NCBI GenBank assembly: GCA_004556205.1
Contig: SFIL01000001.1
Coordinates: 1-64,000, forward strand
DNA from: Clostridiales bacterium
GTDB lineage: Bacteria > Bacillota > Clostridia > Oscillospirales > Oscillospiraceae
Direction of reading: 5' to 3'
Length of the DNA: 64,000 bases
This document shows, piece after piece, positions 49,392-58,647 of this stretch. Numbering within the stretch: position 1 is the stretch's first letter; each line of letters begins with the position of its first letter. The notes under the pieces are model-generated. The model did no database searches and was not told the DNA's origin. It saw nothing but the letters and a program-made list of their open reading frames with translations. The position numbers and the translations under genes were made by a program.

Positions 49392-50594
49392 ATGAGAGCC
49401 GCGATTGTAATTCTGTCGATTGTGCTGGCGCTTTTGCTTGCTGTCGGAGGCATCCTGTTTTTCGGCAGTGAAAAGACGCCTGTACCCGAGCAGCCTTCGA
49501 CGACAACGGAGCCTGCGACCGCGCCGCCGACTGCAACAACGGAGGCGCCGACTACAACCGCGACCGAACCGGAGCCGGAGCCGGAGCTGATCCCGCAGGA
49601 GCCGCCCGTTGTGCTGCAGGGGAAGCCCGTGGAAAGCTTTCTCATCGACGGCAGCTTGTTCATTCGCGCGGCGGACTTTGCTGAGGCAGTCGGCATGACG
49701 ATCGAGAGTGAGGAGCCGCTCAAGCTGCGCGGTGCGGATACGGTGGAGCTGTCCGAAAAGCGTTTGACGGTGAACGGCGAGCCGTATGTGCAGCCGATGG
49801 AGGAGATCGTTTATCGGGGAGAGGCATATTTCCCCTTGCTCGAAATGGCGGAGGCACTGCGTTATCCGATGTGGACGGACGAAGAAAGCGGCATTACCTA
49901 TATCACGCCTTCCGCGCGTGCCTTTGAAATCCCCGAAAATGTCAATGTTCCCGTGCTGATGTACCACGCGGTCAGCGACGATATGTGGGGCATCAATGAA
50001 CTGTTCGTCAGCCCGTCAAGCATGGACGAACAGCTTGCCTACCTTGTCGAAAACGGGTACGATGCCATTTGGTTCGAGGATTTGGCGCACGTTGCGGACT
50101 ATGACAAGCCCGTGATTCTGACCTTTGATGACGGCTATGACGACAATTACACCGAGCTGCTTCCGCTGCTGCAAAAGTACAATGTTAAGGCGACGGTTTT
50201 CGTCATCGGCAACGCTGTAGGTATGAGCCATAAGATGACGGAGGAGCAGATTCGTGAGATGGCGGCTTCGGGTTTGGTGTCCATCCAAAGCCACGGTTAC
50301 ACCCACGACGACATGGACGTGATGGGCGAGGAGACGCTGGAATTCGAGCTGAGCGAGACGAAGAAGGTCATTACCCGCATGACAGGCAGAATCCCTTATG
50401 TTTTGTGCTATCCGACGGGAAAGTACAGCAATCTGACGCTGGAGGTTGGTGCGCGGCACTATCTGTTCGGCATCAAGATGGTCGGCGGACAGTATAATAC
50501 CTCGGATGATCCCTTCCTTGTCAGCCGCTTCTATGTCTCGCGGTATACGGACATCGGAACTTTCGCCTCCTACCTCTCCGCTGCGGGCACATAA
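49392..50594 (+). CDS. secreted polysaccharide deacetylase with copper-amine-oxidase-like N-domain
   Basis: 400 aa. N-terminal signal/anchor (AIVILSIVLALLLAVGGILFF), a low-complexity Thr/Pro/Glu linker (residues 28-70), a domain of about 100 aa resembling the copper-amine-oxidase N-like/cell-wall module (FLIDGSLFIRAADFAEAVG, GEAYFPLLEMAEALRY), then NodB deacetylase: VPVLMYHAVSD, ILTFDDGYDDNY, IQSHGYTHDDM, YPTGKYS. It probably de-N-acetylates wall glycan. Coupled to nrdR; a terminator follows. Confidence 0.87.
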   Translation: MRAAIVILSIVLALLLAVGGILFFGSEKTPVPEQPSTTTEPATAPPTATTEAPTTTATEPEPEPELIPQEPPVVLQGKPVESFLIDGSLFIRAADFAEAVGMTIESEEPLKLRGADTVELSEKRLTVNGEPYVQPMEEIVYRGEAYFPLLEMAEALRYPMWTDEESGITYITPSARAFEIPENVNVPVLMYHAVSDDMWGINELFVSPSSMDEQLAYLVENGYDAIWFEDLAHVADYDKPVILTFDDGYDDNYTELLPLLQKYNVKATVFVIGNAVGMSHKMTEEQIREMAASGLVSIQSHGYTHDDMDVMGEETLEFELSETKKVITRMTGRIPYVLCYPTGKYSNLTLEVGARHYLFGIKMVGGQYNTSDDPFLVSRFYVSRYTDIGTFASYLSAAGT

Positions 50595-50598
50595 TAAC

Positions 50599-50633
50599 AA
50601 CGCAAGGCAGTGACCGCTGCCTTGCGTTTTGTT
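50599..50633 (+). terminator. terminator of nrdR-deacetylase unit
   Basis: Perfect 12-bp stem AACGCAAGGCAG / CTGCCTTGCGTT followed by TTGTTATTTGTT. Confidence 0.8.
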
Positions 50634-50684
50634 ATTTGTTGAGCGTGACAGCTCTGCCGCGCTGCTGATCACGGGAGTTTTCGG

Positions 50685-51269
50685 TCAGCGCTGCGTCTGC
50701 AAGTCTGCCAGCGCCTGCGGCGTATCTACATCCGTCAACTCCTCTTGCGCGACTTCGACCGTTAAAAGGCGATCGGGATGGCAGCGAATAACGCTGTTGC
50801 CGCCGTGATCCTCGGTCAGCGCGAGCAGCTCGTCAAAGAATTCGCGTGGAAAGATGCAGGGATTGCCCCGCTTGCCGTTATGCGCCGCGCCGACAATGCT
50901 GCACGGATGCTCACGCCAGCATTGCACGACGCGCTTGACCGATGCGGCATCTAAAAGCGGCTGATCGGAGACTAAATACAAAATCGCGCTGCATTCCGAC
51001 ATCGCTTTCGTGCCGAGCGCGATTGTGTGGCTGATGCCGTAGTCCGGATGCTTGTTATGGATTGTTTCGAAGCCGAATTCCCCCGCCATAGCTTCGATCT
51101 CGGGATATTGCGTGACTACCACGACACGCGAAAACAGCTCTTTCGGCACAGCTTCGAGGGCATAGCGGATGAGCGGCTTGCCATTCAGCTTTGCCGCCAG
51201 CTTGTTTTCTCCGTAACGCGCCGCGTTTCCTGCCGCCATCACAAGACAGCCGATATTTGCATTCTGCAT
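50685..51269 (-). CDS. mocA: MocA-like molybdenum cofactor nucleotidyltransferase
   Basis: 194 aa. NTP_transferase fold: LVMAAGNAARYGENKLAAKLNGKPLI (signature loop, residues 9-34), LVSDQPLL (metal Asp), IVGAAHNGKRGNPCIFPREF and HGGNSVI. MocA-type enzymes make molybdopterin cytosine dinucleotide for xanthine dehydrogenase-type enzymes. It is divergent from the molybdenum hydroxylase operon, supporting this assignment. Confidence 0.87.
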   Translation of the reverse strand: MQNANIGCLVMAAGNAARYGENKLAAKLNGKPLIRYALEAVPKELFSRVVVVTQYPEIEAMAGEFGFETIHNKHPDYGISHTIALGTKAMSECSAILYLVSDQPLLDAASVKRVVQCWREHPCSIVGAAHNGKRGNPCIFPREFFDELLALTEDHGGNSVIRCHPDRLLTVEVAQEELTDVDTPQALADLQTQR

Positions 51270-51360
51270 TCTGCAATTCTCCTTTGTATCGTTCCGACAA
51301 CAGTATACCCCTTTTCGTACGGAATCTCTACCCTTTTCTTTTTGCAGTACCGACTTTTTT

Positions 51361-51384
51361 CGTTATTTCAAAAATAGAATAACG
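51361..51384. promoter_or_regulatory. inverted repeat in the mocA/xdh divergent region
   Basis: CGTTATT / AATAACG arms separated by 10 nt, 30 bp upstream of a TATACT -10 (51415-51420) for the hydroxylase operon. Possible regulator site; no -35 of good match is seen, which suggests activator dependence. Confidence 0.45.
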
Positions 51385-51492
51385 ATTTTTCTTTTCTTTC
51401 CGTACATTTTATGATATACTCAAAATGTATAAACAGAACGAGGCGCTTTTTGGTTATTTCGTTCGAAATTATCGTCAGGAGGTTTACATAAT

Positions 51493-53802
51493 ATGAATGT
51501 TGGCAAGAGTGTAGCCCGTGTAGACGCGTTCGACAAGGCTACCGGCAGAGCCAAATACACGGATGATCTGTGCGACCGCCATGCGCTTGTCACCCGTGTG
51601 GTACGCTCCACCATCGCGCACGGCTATGTGAAGTCTGTTGACATCGCAGCAGCCGAAAAAATCCCCGGCGTAGTAAAGATCTTTACCTGTTTTGACGTTC
51701 CTGACATTAAGTTCCCGACCGCGGGCCATCCTTGGTCGGTCGAGGAGGCGCATCAGGACGTCGCCGACCGCCGCCTGCTCAACCGCCATGTCCGTTATTA
51801 CGGCGACGATGTCGCTGCCGTCGTGGCGGAGGACGAGGTTGCAGCGGCGCAGGCTGCCGCATTGGTCAAGGTCGAATATGAGGAGCTGCCCTTTGTCCTC
51901 GACGTGCAGGAGGCAATGAAGGACGGCGCGCCGCAGCTCCATAAGGAATACCCCAACAACATCTTGAAGCACACCTCGAGCCGTAAGGGCAACTATGAAC
52001 AGGCGATCAAGGAGGAGGGGCTGATTTGCGTCGATAAGTGGTACAACACCCCGACCGTGCAGCACTGCCACATTGAGAACCATGTCGCCTATGCCTATGA
52101 GGAGTCGGGTAAGATCGTCATCGTCTCCTCCACGCAGATTCCGCACATCGTCCGCCGCACGGTCGGTCAGGCGCTCGGCATCGACTGGGGCCGCGTCCGC
52201 GTGATTAAGCCCTATATCGGCGGCGGCTTCGGCAACAAGCAGGATACGTTGTACGAGCCGTTGGCTGCGTGGCTGTCCATGCAGCTCGGCGGTCGGCTCG
52301 TCAAGATCGACATTCCCCGCGAGGATACCTTCGTCTCCAACCGTGTGCGCCACGCCATCCGTTTCCATATGGTCTCGTGGCTGCGTCCGGACGGCACTTT
52401 TGTCGCGCGCAAGGTCGAGTGCTTCTCCAATCAGGGCGCTTACGCCTCCCACGGACATTCCATCGTCGCTAAGGCGATGGGCTCCTTCCCGCAGCTCTAT
52501 CCCTGCGACAACTTCGACTGCGACGCATATACGGTCTTCACCAACCGCTCCGTCGCAGGCGCGATGCGCGGCTACGGTATGCCGCAGGCGTCGTGGGCGC
52601 ACGAGTGCCACATCGAGGATATCTGCAAGGTTTTGGGTGTCGATTCGCTGCAATTCCGCCGCGACCATATCATGCCGGTCGGCTATGTGGACGGCTTCTC
52701 GAAGAACGAGAACTATTACGACAGCTTCAACCAGTGCTTCGACAAGGCGATCGCTTATATCGACTACGACCGTAAGCATGAGGAATATGCGCATCAGACC
52801 GGCGATATCCGCAAGGGTGTCGGCATTGCGCCGTTCTGGTACAACACCGCCGTCTGGCCCATCGCGCTGGAGCACTCCTCCTGCCGCATGGTTCTCAATC
52901 AGGACGGCTCCATTCAGGTGCAGGTCGGTGAGACGGAGATCGGTCAGGGCGCGGATACCGCCTATGCCCAAATGGCGGCGGATGTGGTCGGCATCAAGGA
53001 CTACAGAGACGTCCATGTGATCTCCACGCAGGACACCGATGTGACGCCCTTCGGCCTCGGCGCGTACGCGTCCCGTCAGACCTACGTTGTCGGCTTCTCC
53101 ATCACGCAGACCGGCAACATTCTAAAGGAAAAGATTCTCAAATATGCCAACGAGCTGACCCGTGTGGCAATCGCGAATCTGGATATCATCGAGAGCAATA
53201 TCGTCCGTACGACGGACGGACGCGTCTTGATGAGTCTGAAGGATTTGGCGACCGAGGCGTTCTACAGCCTTTCGCATTCCGAGCATATCACGGCGGAATC
53301 GACCTATCAGATTCGCAACAACGCCTATTCCTTCGGTTGCTGCTGCGCCGAGGTCACGGTGGATATCCCAATGTGCCGCGTGACGATTGACAAGATTATC
53401 AATGTCCACGACTGCGGCAAGCTCATCAACCCGCAGCTCGCTGCCGCGCAGGTACACGGCGGTATGTCGATGGGCATCGGCTACGCCCTTTCCGAACAGC
53501 TCCTGTTTGACGAAAAGACGGGCAAGCCGCTCAACAACAACCTGCTGGACTACAAGCTCTCGTCTACGATGGATCATCCGCATTTGGAGGCGCAGTTCAT
53601 CGAGAATCCGGAGCCGACCAGCCCGTTCGGCACGAAGGCACTCGGCGAGCCGCCCGCGTGTCCTGTTGCGCCGGCGATCCGCAACGCCATTCTGAACGCA
53701 ACGGGCGTGGCGATCGACGACGCGCCGATGACGCCGCACATCCTCTTCAAGCGCTTCTCCGAGGAGGGCTTGATCAACGATCCGTGGAGAAAGGAGAATT
53801 GA
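51493..53802 (+). CDS. xdhA: xanthine dehydrogenase-type molybdenum-binding subunit
   Basis: 769 aa. MoCo-binding subunit of the XDH family: VARVDAFDKATGRAKYTDDL at the N-terminus, YIGGGFGNKQD, GAMRGYGMPQ, ETEIGQGADTAY, and catalytic Glu in TKALGEPPACPVAPAIRNA near the C-terminus. Hydroxylates a purine such as hypoxanthine or xanthine, but substrate specificity within this family is broad and not proven. GGAGG precedes the ATG. Confidence 0.92.
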   Translation: MNVGKSVARVDAFDKATGRAKYTDDLCDRHALVTRVVRSTIAHGYVKSVDIAAAEKIPGVVKIFTCFDVPDIKFPTAGHPWSVEEAHQDVADRRLLNRHVRYYGDDVAAVVAEDEVAAAQAAALVKVEYEELPFVLDVQEAMKDGAPQLHKEYPNNILKHTSSRKGNYEQAIKEEGLICVDKWYNTPTVQHCHIENHVAYAYEESGKIVIVSSTQIPHIVRRTVGQALGIDWGRVRVIKPYIGGGFGNKQDTLYEPLAAWLSMQLGGRLVKIDIPREDTFVSNRVRHAIRFHMVSWLRPDGTFVARKVECFSNQGAYASHGHSIVAKAMGSFPQLYPCDNFDCDAYTVFTNRSVAGAMRGYGMPQASWAHECHIEDICKVLGVDSLQFRRDHIMPVGYVDGFSKNENYYDSFNQCFDKAIAYIDYDRKHEEYAHQTGDIRKGVGIAPFWYNTAVWPIALEHSSCRMVLNQDGSIQVQVGETEIGQGADTAYAQMAADVVGIKDYRDVHVISTQDTDVTPFGLGAYASRQTYVVGFSITQTGNILKEKILKYANELTRVAIANLDIIESNIVRTTDGRVLMSLKDLATEAFYSLSHSEHITAESTYQIRNNAYSFGCCCAEVTVDIPMCRVTIDKIINVHDCGKLINPQLAAAQVHGGMSMGIGYALSEQLLFDEKTGKPLNNNLLDYKLSSTMDHPHLEAQFIENPEPTSPFGTKALGEPPACPVAPAIRNAILNATGVAIDDAPMTPHILFKRFSEEGLINDPWRKEN

Positions 53803-53805
53803 GCC

Positions 53806-54687
53806 ATGTATGATATGAAAGCCTATTACGAGTCCGCGAGCGTGGAGGACGCCATTCGCCTGCGGATTGAACATCCCGATGCGCACATCATTGCCGGCGG
53901 CTCGGATGTCTTGGTGCAAATGCGCGAGGGCAAGCGTGCGGGCGTGGAGCTGATCTCCATCTATATGCTCGACGAGCTGCGCGGCGTGTCCCTCGACGAG
54001 GACGGCACGCTCCGCATCGGCAGTCTGACGAGCTTCTCCCATATTACCAAGGATCCGCTGATTCAAAAATATATCAACGTCCTCGGTGAGGCAGTCGATC
54101 AGGTCGGCGGCCCGCAGATCCGCAACATCGGCACGATCGGCGGCAACACCTGCAACGGCGTGACCTCCGCTGACTCCGCCTCTACCCTCCACGCGTGGGA
54201 GGCGGTTGTTGAGCTGACGGGCAAGGACGGCAAGCGTCTTGTTCCGATCAAGGACTTTTATCTGAAAGCCAAGGTCGTCGATATCCGTCCGGACGAAATT
54301 CAGACCGCCATCCTCATTCCGAAGGAGAGCTACGAGAATACCTGCGGCTATTATATTAAGTATGCCATGCGCAACGCCCTTGACATCGCGACGAACGGCT
54401 GCTCGGTCAATGTCCGCCTGTCCGCAGACAAGAAGACCTTCGACCGCGTCCGCATCGCTTACGGTGTCGCAGGTCCTATCCCGATGCGCGCCCCGAACGC
54501 GGAGGCGTTCATTAACGGGAAGGAAGTCAATATGGAGAATATCGAGGCGTTTTCGCAGAAGGTGCTGGAGGATATCAACCCGCGTGATTCGTGGAGAGCG
54601 TCGAAGGCGCTGCGCCAGCATGTCGCCGTCGAATCCGCGAAGCGCTGCATCATCGAATCTGTCAAACGAGCAGGAGGTGCGCTGTAA
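53806..54687 (+). CDS. xdhB: xanthine dehydrogenase-type FAD-binding subunit
   Basis: 293 aa. FAD-binding motif HIIAGGSDVLVQMREGK (about residue 28), IRNIGTIGGNTCNGVTSADSAS (about 103), and a C-terminal CODH_C-like region. Transfers electrons from the Fe-S subunit to NAD+ or ferredoxin. Begins 3 bp after xdhA and overlaps xdhC by 1 bp. Confidence 0.93.
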   Translation: MYDMKAYYESASVEDAIRLRIEHPDAHIIAGGSDVLVQMREGKRAGVELISIYMLDELRGVSLDEDGTLRIGSLTSFSHITKDPLIQKYINVLGEAVDQVGGPQIRNIGTIGGNTCNGVTSADSASTLHAWEAVVELTGKDGKRLVPIKDFYLKAKVVDIRPDEIQTAILIPKESYENTCGYYIKYAMRNALDIATNGCSVNVRLSADKKTFDRVRIAYGVAGPIPMRAPNAEAFINGKEVNMENIEAFSQKVLEDINPRDSWRASKALRQHVAVESAKRCIIESVKRAGGAL

Positions 54688-55184
54688 TGGGAAAGCAATA
54701 TATGCTGGTCAAGTATAACCTCAACGGCAAAGATGTCGAGCAGATGGTGGACGTTCGCGCCAGCCTGACCGATATGCTCCGCAACGATTTCCGCATGACC
54801 TCCGTCAAGAAGGGCTGCGAGGTTGGCGAGTGCGGCGCGTGCACGGTGTTGATTAATGGCGAGGCGTTTAACTCCTGCATTTACCTCGCTGTGTGGGCGA
54901 ACGGCAAGAAGATCCGCACACTCGAAAGCCTGATGGGCCCGAACGGAGAGCTGTCGGATATTCAGCAGGCATTTATTGACGAGGCTGCCATCCAGTGCGG
55001 CTTCTGCACGCCCGGCTTTATCCTGAGTGCCGTCGAGATCTTGGAGAGCGGCAAGGAGTACACCGATGCCGAGCTGCGCAAGCTCCTGTCCGGCCATCTG
55101 TGCCGCTGCACGGGCTATGAGAATATCATCCGTGCCGTTAAGAAGACCATGTACCGCCGCCTCGGCAAGCCGATGCCGCAGTGA
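54687..55184 (+). CDS. xdhC: xanthine dehydrogenase-type [2Fe-2S] subunit
   Basis: 165 aa. Plant-type [2Fe-2S] motif CEVGECGACTVLINGEAFNSC and second helical-bundle [2Fe-2S] motif QCGFCTPGFILS...GHLCRCTGYENI. Start at 54687 follows GGAGGTGCGCTGTA. It completes a three-subunit enzyme (molybdenum, FAD, Fe-S). Confidence 0.94.
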   Translation: MGKQYMLVKYNLNGKDVEQMVDVRASLTDMLRNDFRMTSVKKGCEVGECGACTVLINGEAFNSCIYLAVWANGKKIRTLESLMGPNGELSDIQQAFIDEAAIQCGFCTPGFILSAVEILESGKEYTDAELRKLLSGHLCRCTGYENIIRAVKKTMYRRLGKPMPQ

Positions 55185-55206
55185 GTCTGTATACGCGCAG
55201 AACAAC

Positions 55207-55332
55207 GCCGCTTGCCCTCCTTGGCAAGCGGCGCTTCAGTTTGCCAAGAAACCCCTGTTTTCCTGAAGCGAAAACAGGGGTTCTTTGTCAGACTGGTAAA
55301 TCGGTCGGCGCGAGCCGACCGATTTGTATTTT
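55207..55332. terminator. three consecutive hairpins between the convergent xdh and pnp units
   Basis: GCCGCTTGCC/GGCAAGCGGC (55207-55232), AAGAACCCC-type stem AGAAACCCCTGTTTT/AAAACAGGGGTTCTT (55247-55285), and AAATCGGTCGGC/GCCGACCGATTT with T-run TATTTTTTT (55298-55332). Confidence 0.75.
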
Positions 55333-55333
55333 T

Positions 55334-57460
55334 TTACTTTTCGGATTCCGCAAGCTCCTTCAGCGCGTCCTTGCGGCTGAAGTTGGCTCTGCCCTTTTCG
55401 TCGTAGCCCATGAACTTGACCCATGTCATATCGCCGACGTTCAGGACGTCCTCAACCTTCTCCACGCGGCGGTTTTCGAGCTTGGAGATATGCACCATAC
55501 CGTCATGACCCGGGGCGATCTCGACGAACGCGCCAATCGGCAGGATGCGGACGACCTTGCCGTAGTACAGCGCGCCGACCTCGGGGACAAAGCAGATATC
55601 GTCGATCATCTTCTTTGCGGCATAGCCGGCGGCGGAATCGACTGCGGCGATGAAGACATTGCCGTCGTCGTCGATATCGACCTTTGCGCCGGTATCCGCG
55701 CAGATCTTCTGAATGGTCTTGCCGCCGGAGCCGATAACCTCGCGAATCTTATCCACGGGAATCTGCATGGAGATCATCTTCGGGGCGAACTCGGACACCT
55801 CAGGACGCGGCGCTGAGATGCACGGCAGCATGACCTGCTCCAAGATCTCCAAACGCGCCTTGCGGCAGCGCTCCAGGGCATCCGCGATGATTTCCATTGT
55901 CAGGCCCTTGTTCTTGAGGTCCATCTGAATGGCGGTGACGCCTTCGGTCGTACCGGCGACCTTGAAGTCCATCTCACCGTGGAAGTCCTCAACACCCTGA
56001 ATGTCAGTGAAGGTTCTCCACTCGCCCGTCTCCTGATCGGAGATCAGACCGCAGGAGATGCCCGCGACCGGACGCTTGATGGGGACGCCCGCGTCCATCA
56101 GTGCCAGCGTGGAGCCGCAGATGGAGCCTTGCGAGGTCGAGCCGTTGGAGGACAGAACCTCGGAGACGACGCGGATGGCATAGGGGAACTCCTCAACGCT
56201 CGGGATCACGGGCAGCAGCGCCTTTTCGGCAAGAGAGCCGTGACCGATCTCGCGGCGGGAGGTAGAGCGGGCGGCACGCGCCTCGCCGGTGGAGAAGGAC
56301 GGGAAGTTGTAGTGGTGGATATAGCGCTTGGTGTCCTCCTGATAGATGGTGTCGAGCTTCTGCGCGGCAGAGAGGGTGTTCAGTGTGCAGATGGAGAGCA
56401 CCTGCGTCTGACCTCTTGCGAACAGGCCGGAGCCGTGGACACGCGGCAGAACGCCGACCTCGGCGTCGAGCGGACGAATCTCGTCCATGTGTCTGCCGTC
56501 TACGCGCTTGCCCGCGAGCAGCCACTTCTTGACGACCTTCTTCTGCATCTTATACAGGCAGACGTCAATGTTAATGTCGAAGTCTTCATACTTCTCGGCG
56601 AACTTCTCGGCAAAGTCGCGGCGGGCCGCGGTCAGGCGCTCCTCGCGGATGTTCTTGTCGTCGGTATCGAGGGCGTACTCGATCTGATCCATACCGTAGG
56701 CGCACAGGTCATCGAGCAGGTCATGGTTGACGGCTGCCTTCTCGAAGGTGAACTTCGGCTTGCCGATGGTGTCCACGATGGTGTTGATGAACTTGACGAC
56801 CTCCATGTTCGTCTCATGCGCAATGCGGATGCACTCGAGGACAATGGCTTCGGGCGCTTCCTTCGCTTCTGTCTCGATCATCACGACCTTCTCAAAGGTG
56901 GAGGCGATGCAGACAAAGCAGTCAGCGGCGTTGCGCTGCTCGGTGGAGGGGTTGATGACATACTCGCCGTTCAGATGGCAGACATTCGTCGTGGCGATGG
57001 GCCCGTTCCAGGGCACATCGGAGCAGGCGACGGAGATAGACGCGCCGAGGGAGGCGACGATCTCTACGGGGTTGTCGTAGTCGTTGGTCAGCACGGTGCA
57101 GGTGACGACGACATCGTTTCTCAGCTCGTCGTCAAACAGCGGGCGCATCGGACGGTCGATGATACGACTGTTGAGGATGCCGCGCTCGGAGGGCTTGCCC
57201 TCGCGGCGGTTGAAGCTGCCGGGAATGCGACCGACGGAGTACATCCGCTCCTCAAATTCGATGGTGAGAGGGAAGTAGTCAATGCCGGGCTTGGGGTCGG
57301 GCGAGCAGGTGACGGTGGTGAGGACGGTGGTGTCACCGTAGCGGCAGATGCACTCGGCGTCGGCAAGCTCCGCAACTTTACCGGTTTCTACGGTAAAGGG
57401 ACGGCCGCCGATCATCGTCTCAAACACATGGTGCTTGGGATACTGTTTTCTGGTAATCAT
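55334..57460 (-). CDS. pnp: polynucleotide phosphorylase
   Basis: 708 aa. Two RNase PH-like halves (FETMIGGRPFTVETGKVAELAD; GTTEGVTAIQMDLKNKG), then KH domain (VIGSGGKTIQKICADTGAKVDIDDDG) and S1 domain (ALYYGKVVRILPIGAFVEIAPGHDGMVHIS). A phosphorolytic 3'-5' exoribonuclease of the degradosome. GGAGGTCAACC precedes the ATG. In the usual order after rpsO, but a repeat element intervenes. Confidence 0.97.
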   Translation of the reverse strand: MITRKQYPKHHVFETMIGGRPFTVETGKVAELADAECICRYGDTTVLTTVTCSPDPKPGIDYFPLTIEFEERMYSVGRIPGSFNRREGKPSERGILNSRIIDRPMRPLFDDELRNDVVVTCTVLTNDYDNPVEIVASLGASISVACSDVPWNGPIATTNVCHLNGEYVINPSTEQRNAADCFVCIASTFEKVVMIETEAKEAPEAIVLECIRIAHETNMEVVKFINTIVDTIGKPKFTFEKAAVNHDLLDDLCAYGMDQIEYALDTDDKNIREERLTAARRDFAEKFAEKYEDFDINIDVCLYKMQKKVVKKWLLAGKRVDGRHMDEIRPLDAEVGVLPRVHGSGLFARGQTQVLSICTLNTLSAAQKLDTIYQEDTKRYIHHYNFPSFSTGEARAARSTSRREIGHGSLAEKALLPVIPSVEEFPYAIRVVSEVLSSNGSTSQGSICGSTLALMDAGVPIKRPVAGISCGLISDQETGEWRTFTDIQGVEDFHGEMDFKVAGTTEGVTAIQMDLKNKGLTMEIIADALERCRKARLEILEQVMLPCISAPRPEVSEFAPKMISMQIPVDKIREVIGSGGKTIQKICADTGAKVDIDDDGNVFIAAVDSAAGYAAKKMIDDICFVPEVGALYYGKVVRILPIGAFVEIAPGHDGMVHISKLENRRVEKVEDVLNVGDMTWVKFMGYDEKGRANFSRKDALKELAESEK

Positions 57461-57535
57461 TGGTTGACCTCCTGTTAATCTTTTTTCACGGGAGGTTTAG
57501 CACTTGAAGCCGAAGCCGCTTTGGGGTGCTTAAAT

Positions 57536-57633
57536 TGTCATTGCGAGGGCGCTTGCGCCCGTGGAAATCTGATTAGATCATGCGAAACAACCCGATTAGA
57601 TTCCCACGTCGGCTTCGCCTCCTCGGAATGACA
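57536..57633. repeat. MITE-like element between rpsO and pnp
   Basis: TGTCATTGCGAGG ... CCTCGGAATGACA, 98 bp, 12 of 13 positions of the terminal inverted repeats match. Related to the element at 7411-7519. An inner imperfect repeat pairs GGAAATCTGATTAGATC with GATTAGATTCCC. Confidence 0.75.
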
Positions 57634-57710
57634 CGGAGGGGTGGTGCTGTGTTTTGTCGGCTGCGCCTTCAACTGCTAAACGGCGCTCCCGTGTGCGGGG
57701 AAAGTGAAAA

Positions 57711-57733
57711 TGGGCGACCGCGTGGGCCGCCCA
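57711..57733 (-). terminator. terminator or processing hairpin after rpsO
   Basis: TGGGCG-ACCGCGTGGGC-CGCCCA stem, with TTTTCACTTTCC following on the minus strand. 12 bp past the rpsO stop. Confidence 0.55.
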
Positions 57734-57744
57734 TAGATGCGCTA

Positions 57745-58011
57745 TTACTTACGGATGCCCAGCTTTGCAATGATGGCGCGATAGCGGTTGATGTCCTTCT
57801 TTGCAAGATAGTCGAGCAGGCTGCGGCGCTTACCGACCATCATGAGCAGGCCGCGACGGGAGTGGTTGTCGTGCTTGTGCTCACGCAGATGCTCGGTCAG
57901 CTCGTTGATGCGAGCGGTGAGAATGGCGATCTGAACCTCGGGGGAACCGGTGTCGCCTTCGTGGGTCGCGTACTCCGCGATAATCGCGGTCTTCTTTTCC
58001 TTCTGGATCAT
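57745..58011 (-). CDS. rpsO: 30S ribosomal protein S15
   Basis: 88 aa, the exact family length from the ATG at 58011 (AAAGGTGG upstream). Signature [51 protein letters not shown] is recognisable in blocks. Binds the 16S rRNA central domain. Four extra N-terminal residues in the longer frame are rejected. Confidence 0.97.
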   Translation of the reverse strand: MIQKEKKTAIIAEYATHEGDTGSPEVQIAILTARINELTEHLREHKHDNHSRRGLLMMVGKRRSLLDYLAKKDINRYRAIIAKLGIRK

Positions 58012-58150
58012 GGTTGTTTCCACCTTTCAAAAAATTCTCCTGCGGCTAAGTTGCGGGATGGCGGAATGCTCCGACACGGAGCGATCCCCCGAAACTGAGC
58101 GCGCGGAATGATGCTTGGCAAAACGCCAGCCAAAATATAGTAGCACAGAC

Positions 58151-58645
58151 TCACGGAAAAGTAAAGAGAAAGTTTTCTGGAAATGCCGATTTTTTCGGGA
58201 TTTCCACGCCTTCCAACTGCAAAAGCGTCCGCTTTGCCGTAAGCCCCCATGCAAACCCGCCGAGTCCGCTCGCGGCGACGACGCGGTGACAGGGAAGCAC
58301 GATGGGAAGTGGATTCTTTCCGACCGCGCTTGCTGCGGCGCGAACGGCTTTGGCATTGCCGACGGCTGCTGCCAACTGCCCGTAGGTAACGACCTTGCCG
58401 TAAGGAATGCTTGCCAGCGCCGCCCAGACGCTTTTTTGAAACGGCGTCCCCTGCGGCGCAAGCTGTACAGAAAAGTCTTCCCGCTTTTTCGAAAAGTATT
58501 CCAAAAGCTGCAAGACTGCCGCTTGCGTGACGGTGTTCGGCGCGCTTTCCTCGCGTTTCTCCGCCAAAGCAATCTCGCAGAGCGCGGTTTCATTTGCCGT
58601 CAGGCGCAGCAGCCCGAGCGGCGTTTCAAGATACTCGACAAACAT
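58151..58645 (-). CDS. ogt: methylated-DNA--protein-cysteine methyltransferase
   Basis: 164 aa. Active site IVLPCHRVVAASG (nucleophilic Cys), preceded by the TPFQKSVWAALASIPYGKVVTYGQLA DNA-binding segment in family order. Repairs O6-methylguanine by suicidal alkyl transfer. Starts 2 bp after the stop of the upstream small membrane protein gene. Confidence 0.94.
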   Translation of the reverse strand: MFVEYLETPLGLLRLTANETALCEIALAEKREESAPNTVTQAAVLQLLEYFSKKREDFSVQLAPQGTPFQKSVWAALASIPYGKVVTYGQLAAAVGNAKAVRAAASAVGKNPLPIVLPCHRVVAASGLGGFAWGLTAKRTLLQLEGVEIPKKSAFPENFLFTFP

Positions 58646-58647
58646 TT

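Noticed and set aside
55185..55816. 211-codon plus-strand frame after xdhC
   Set aside because: Runs through three hairpins and antisense to pnp; no start signal.
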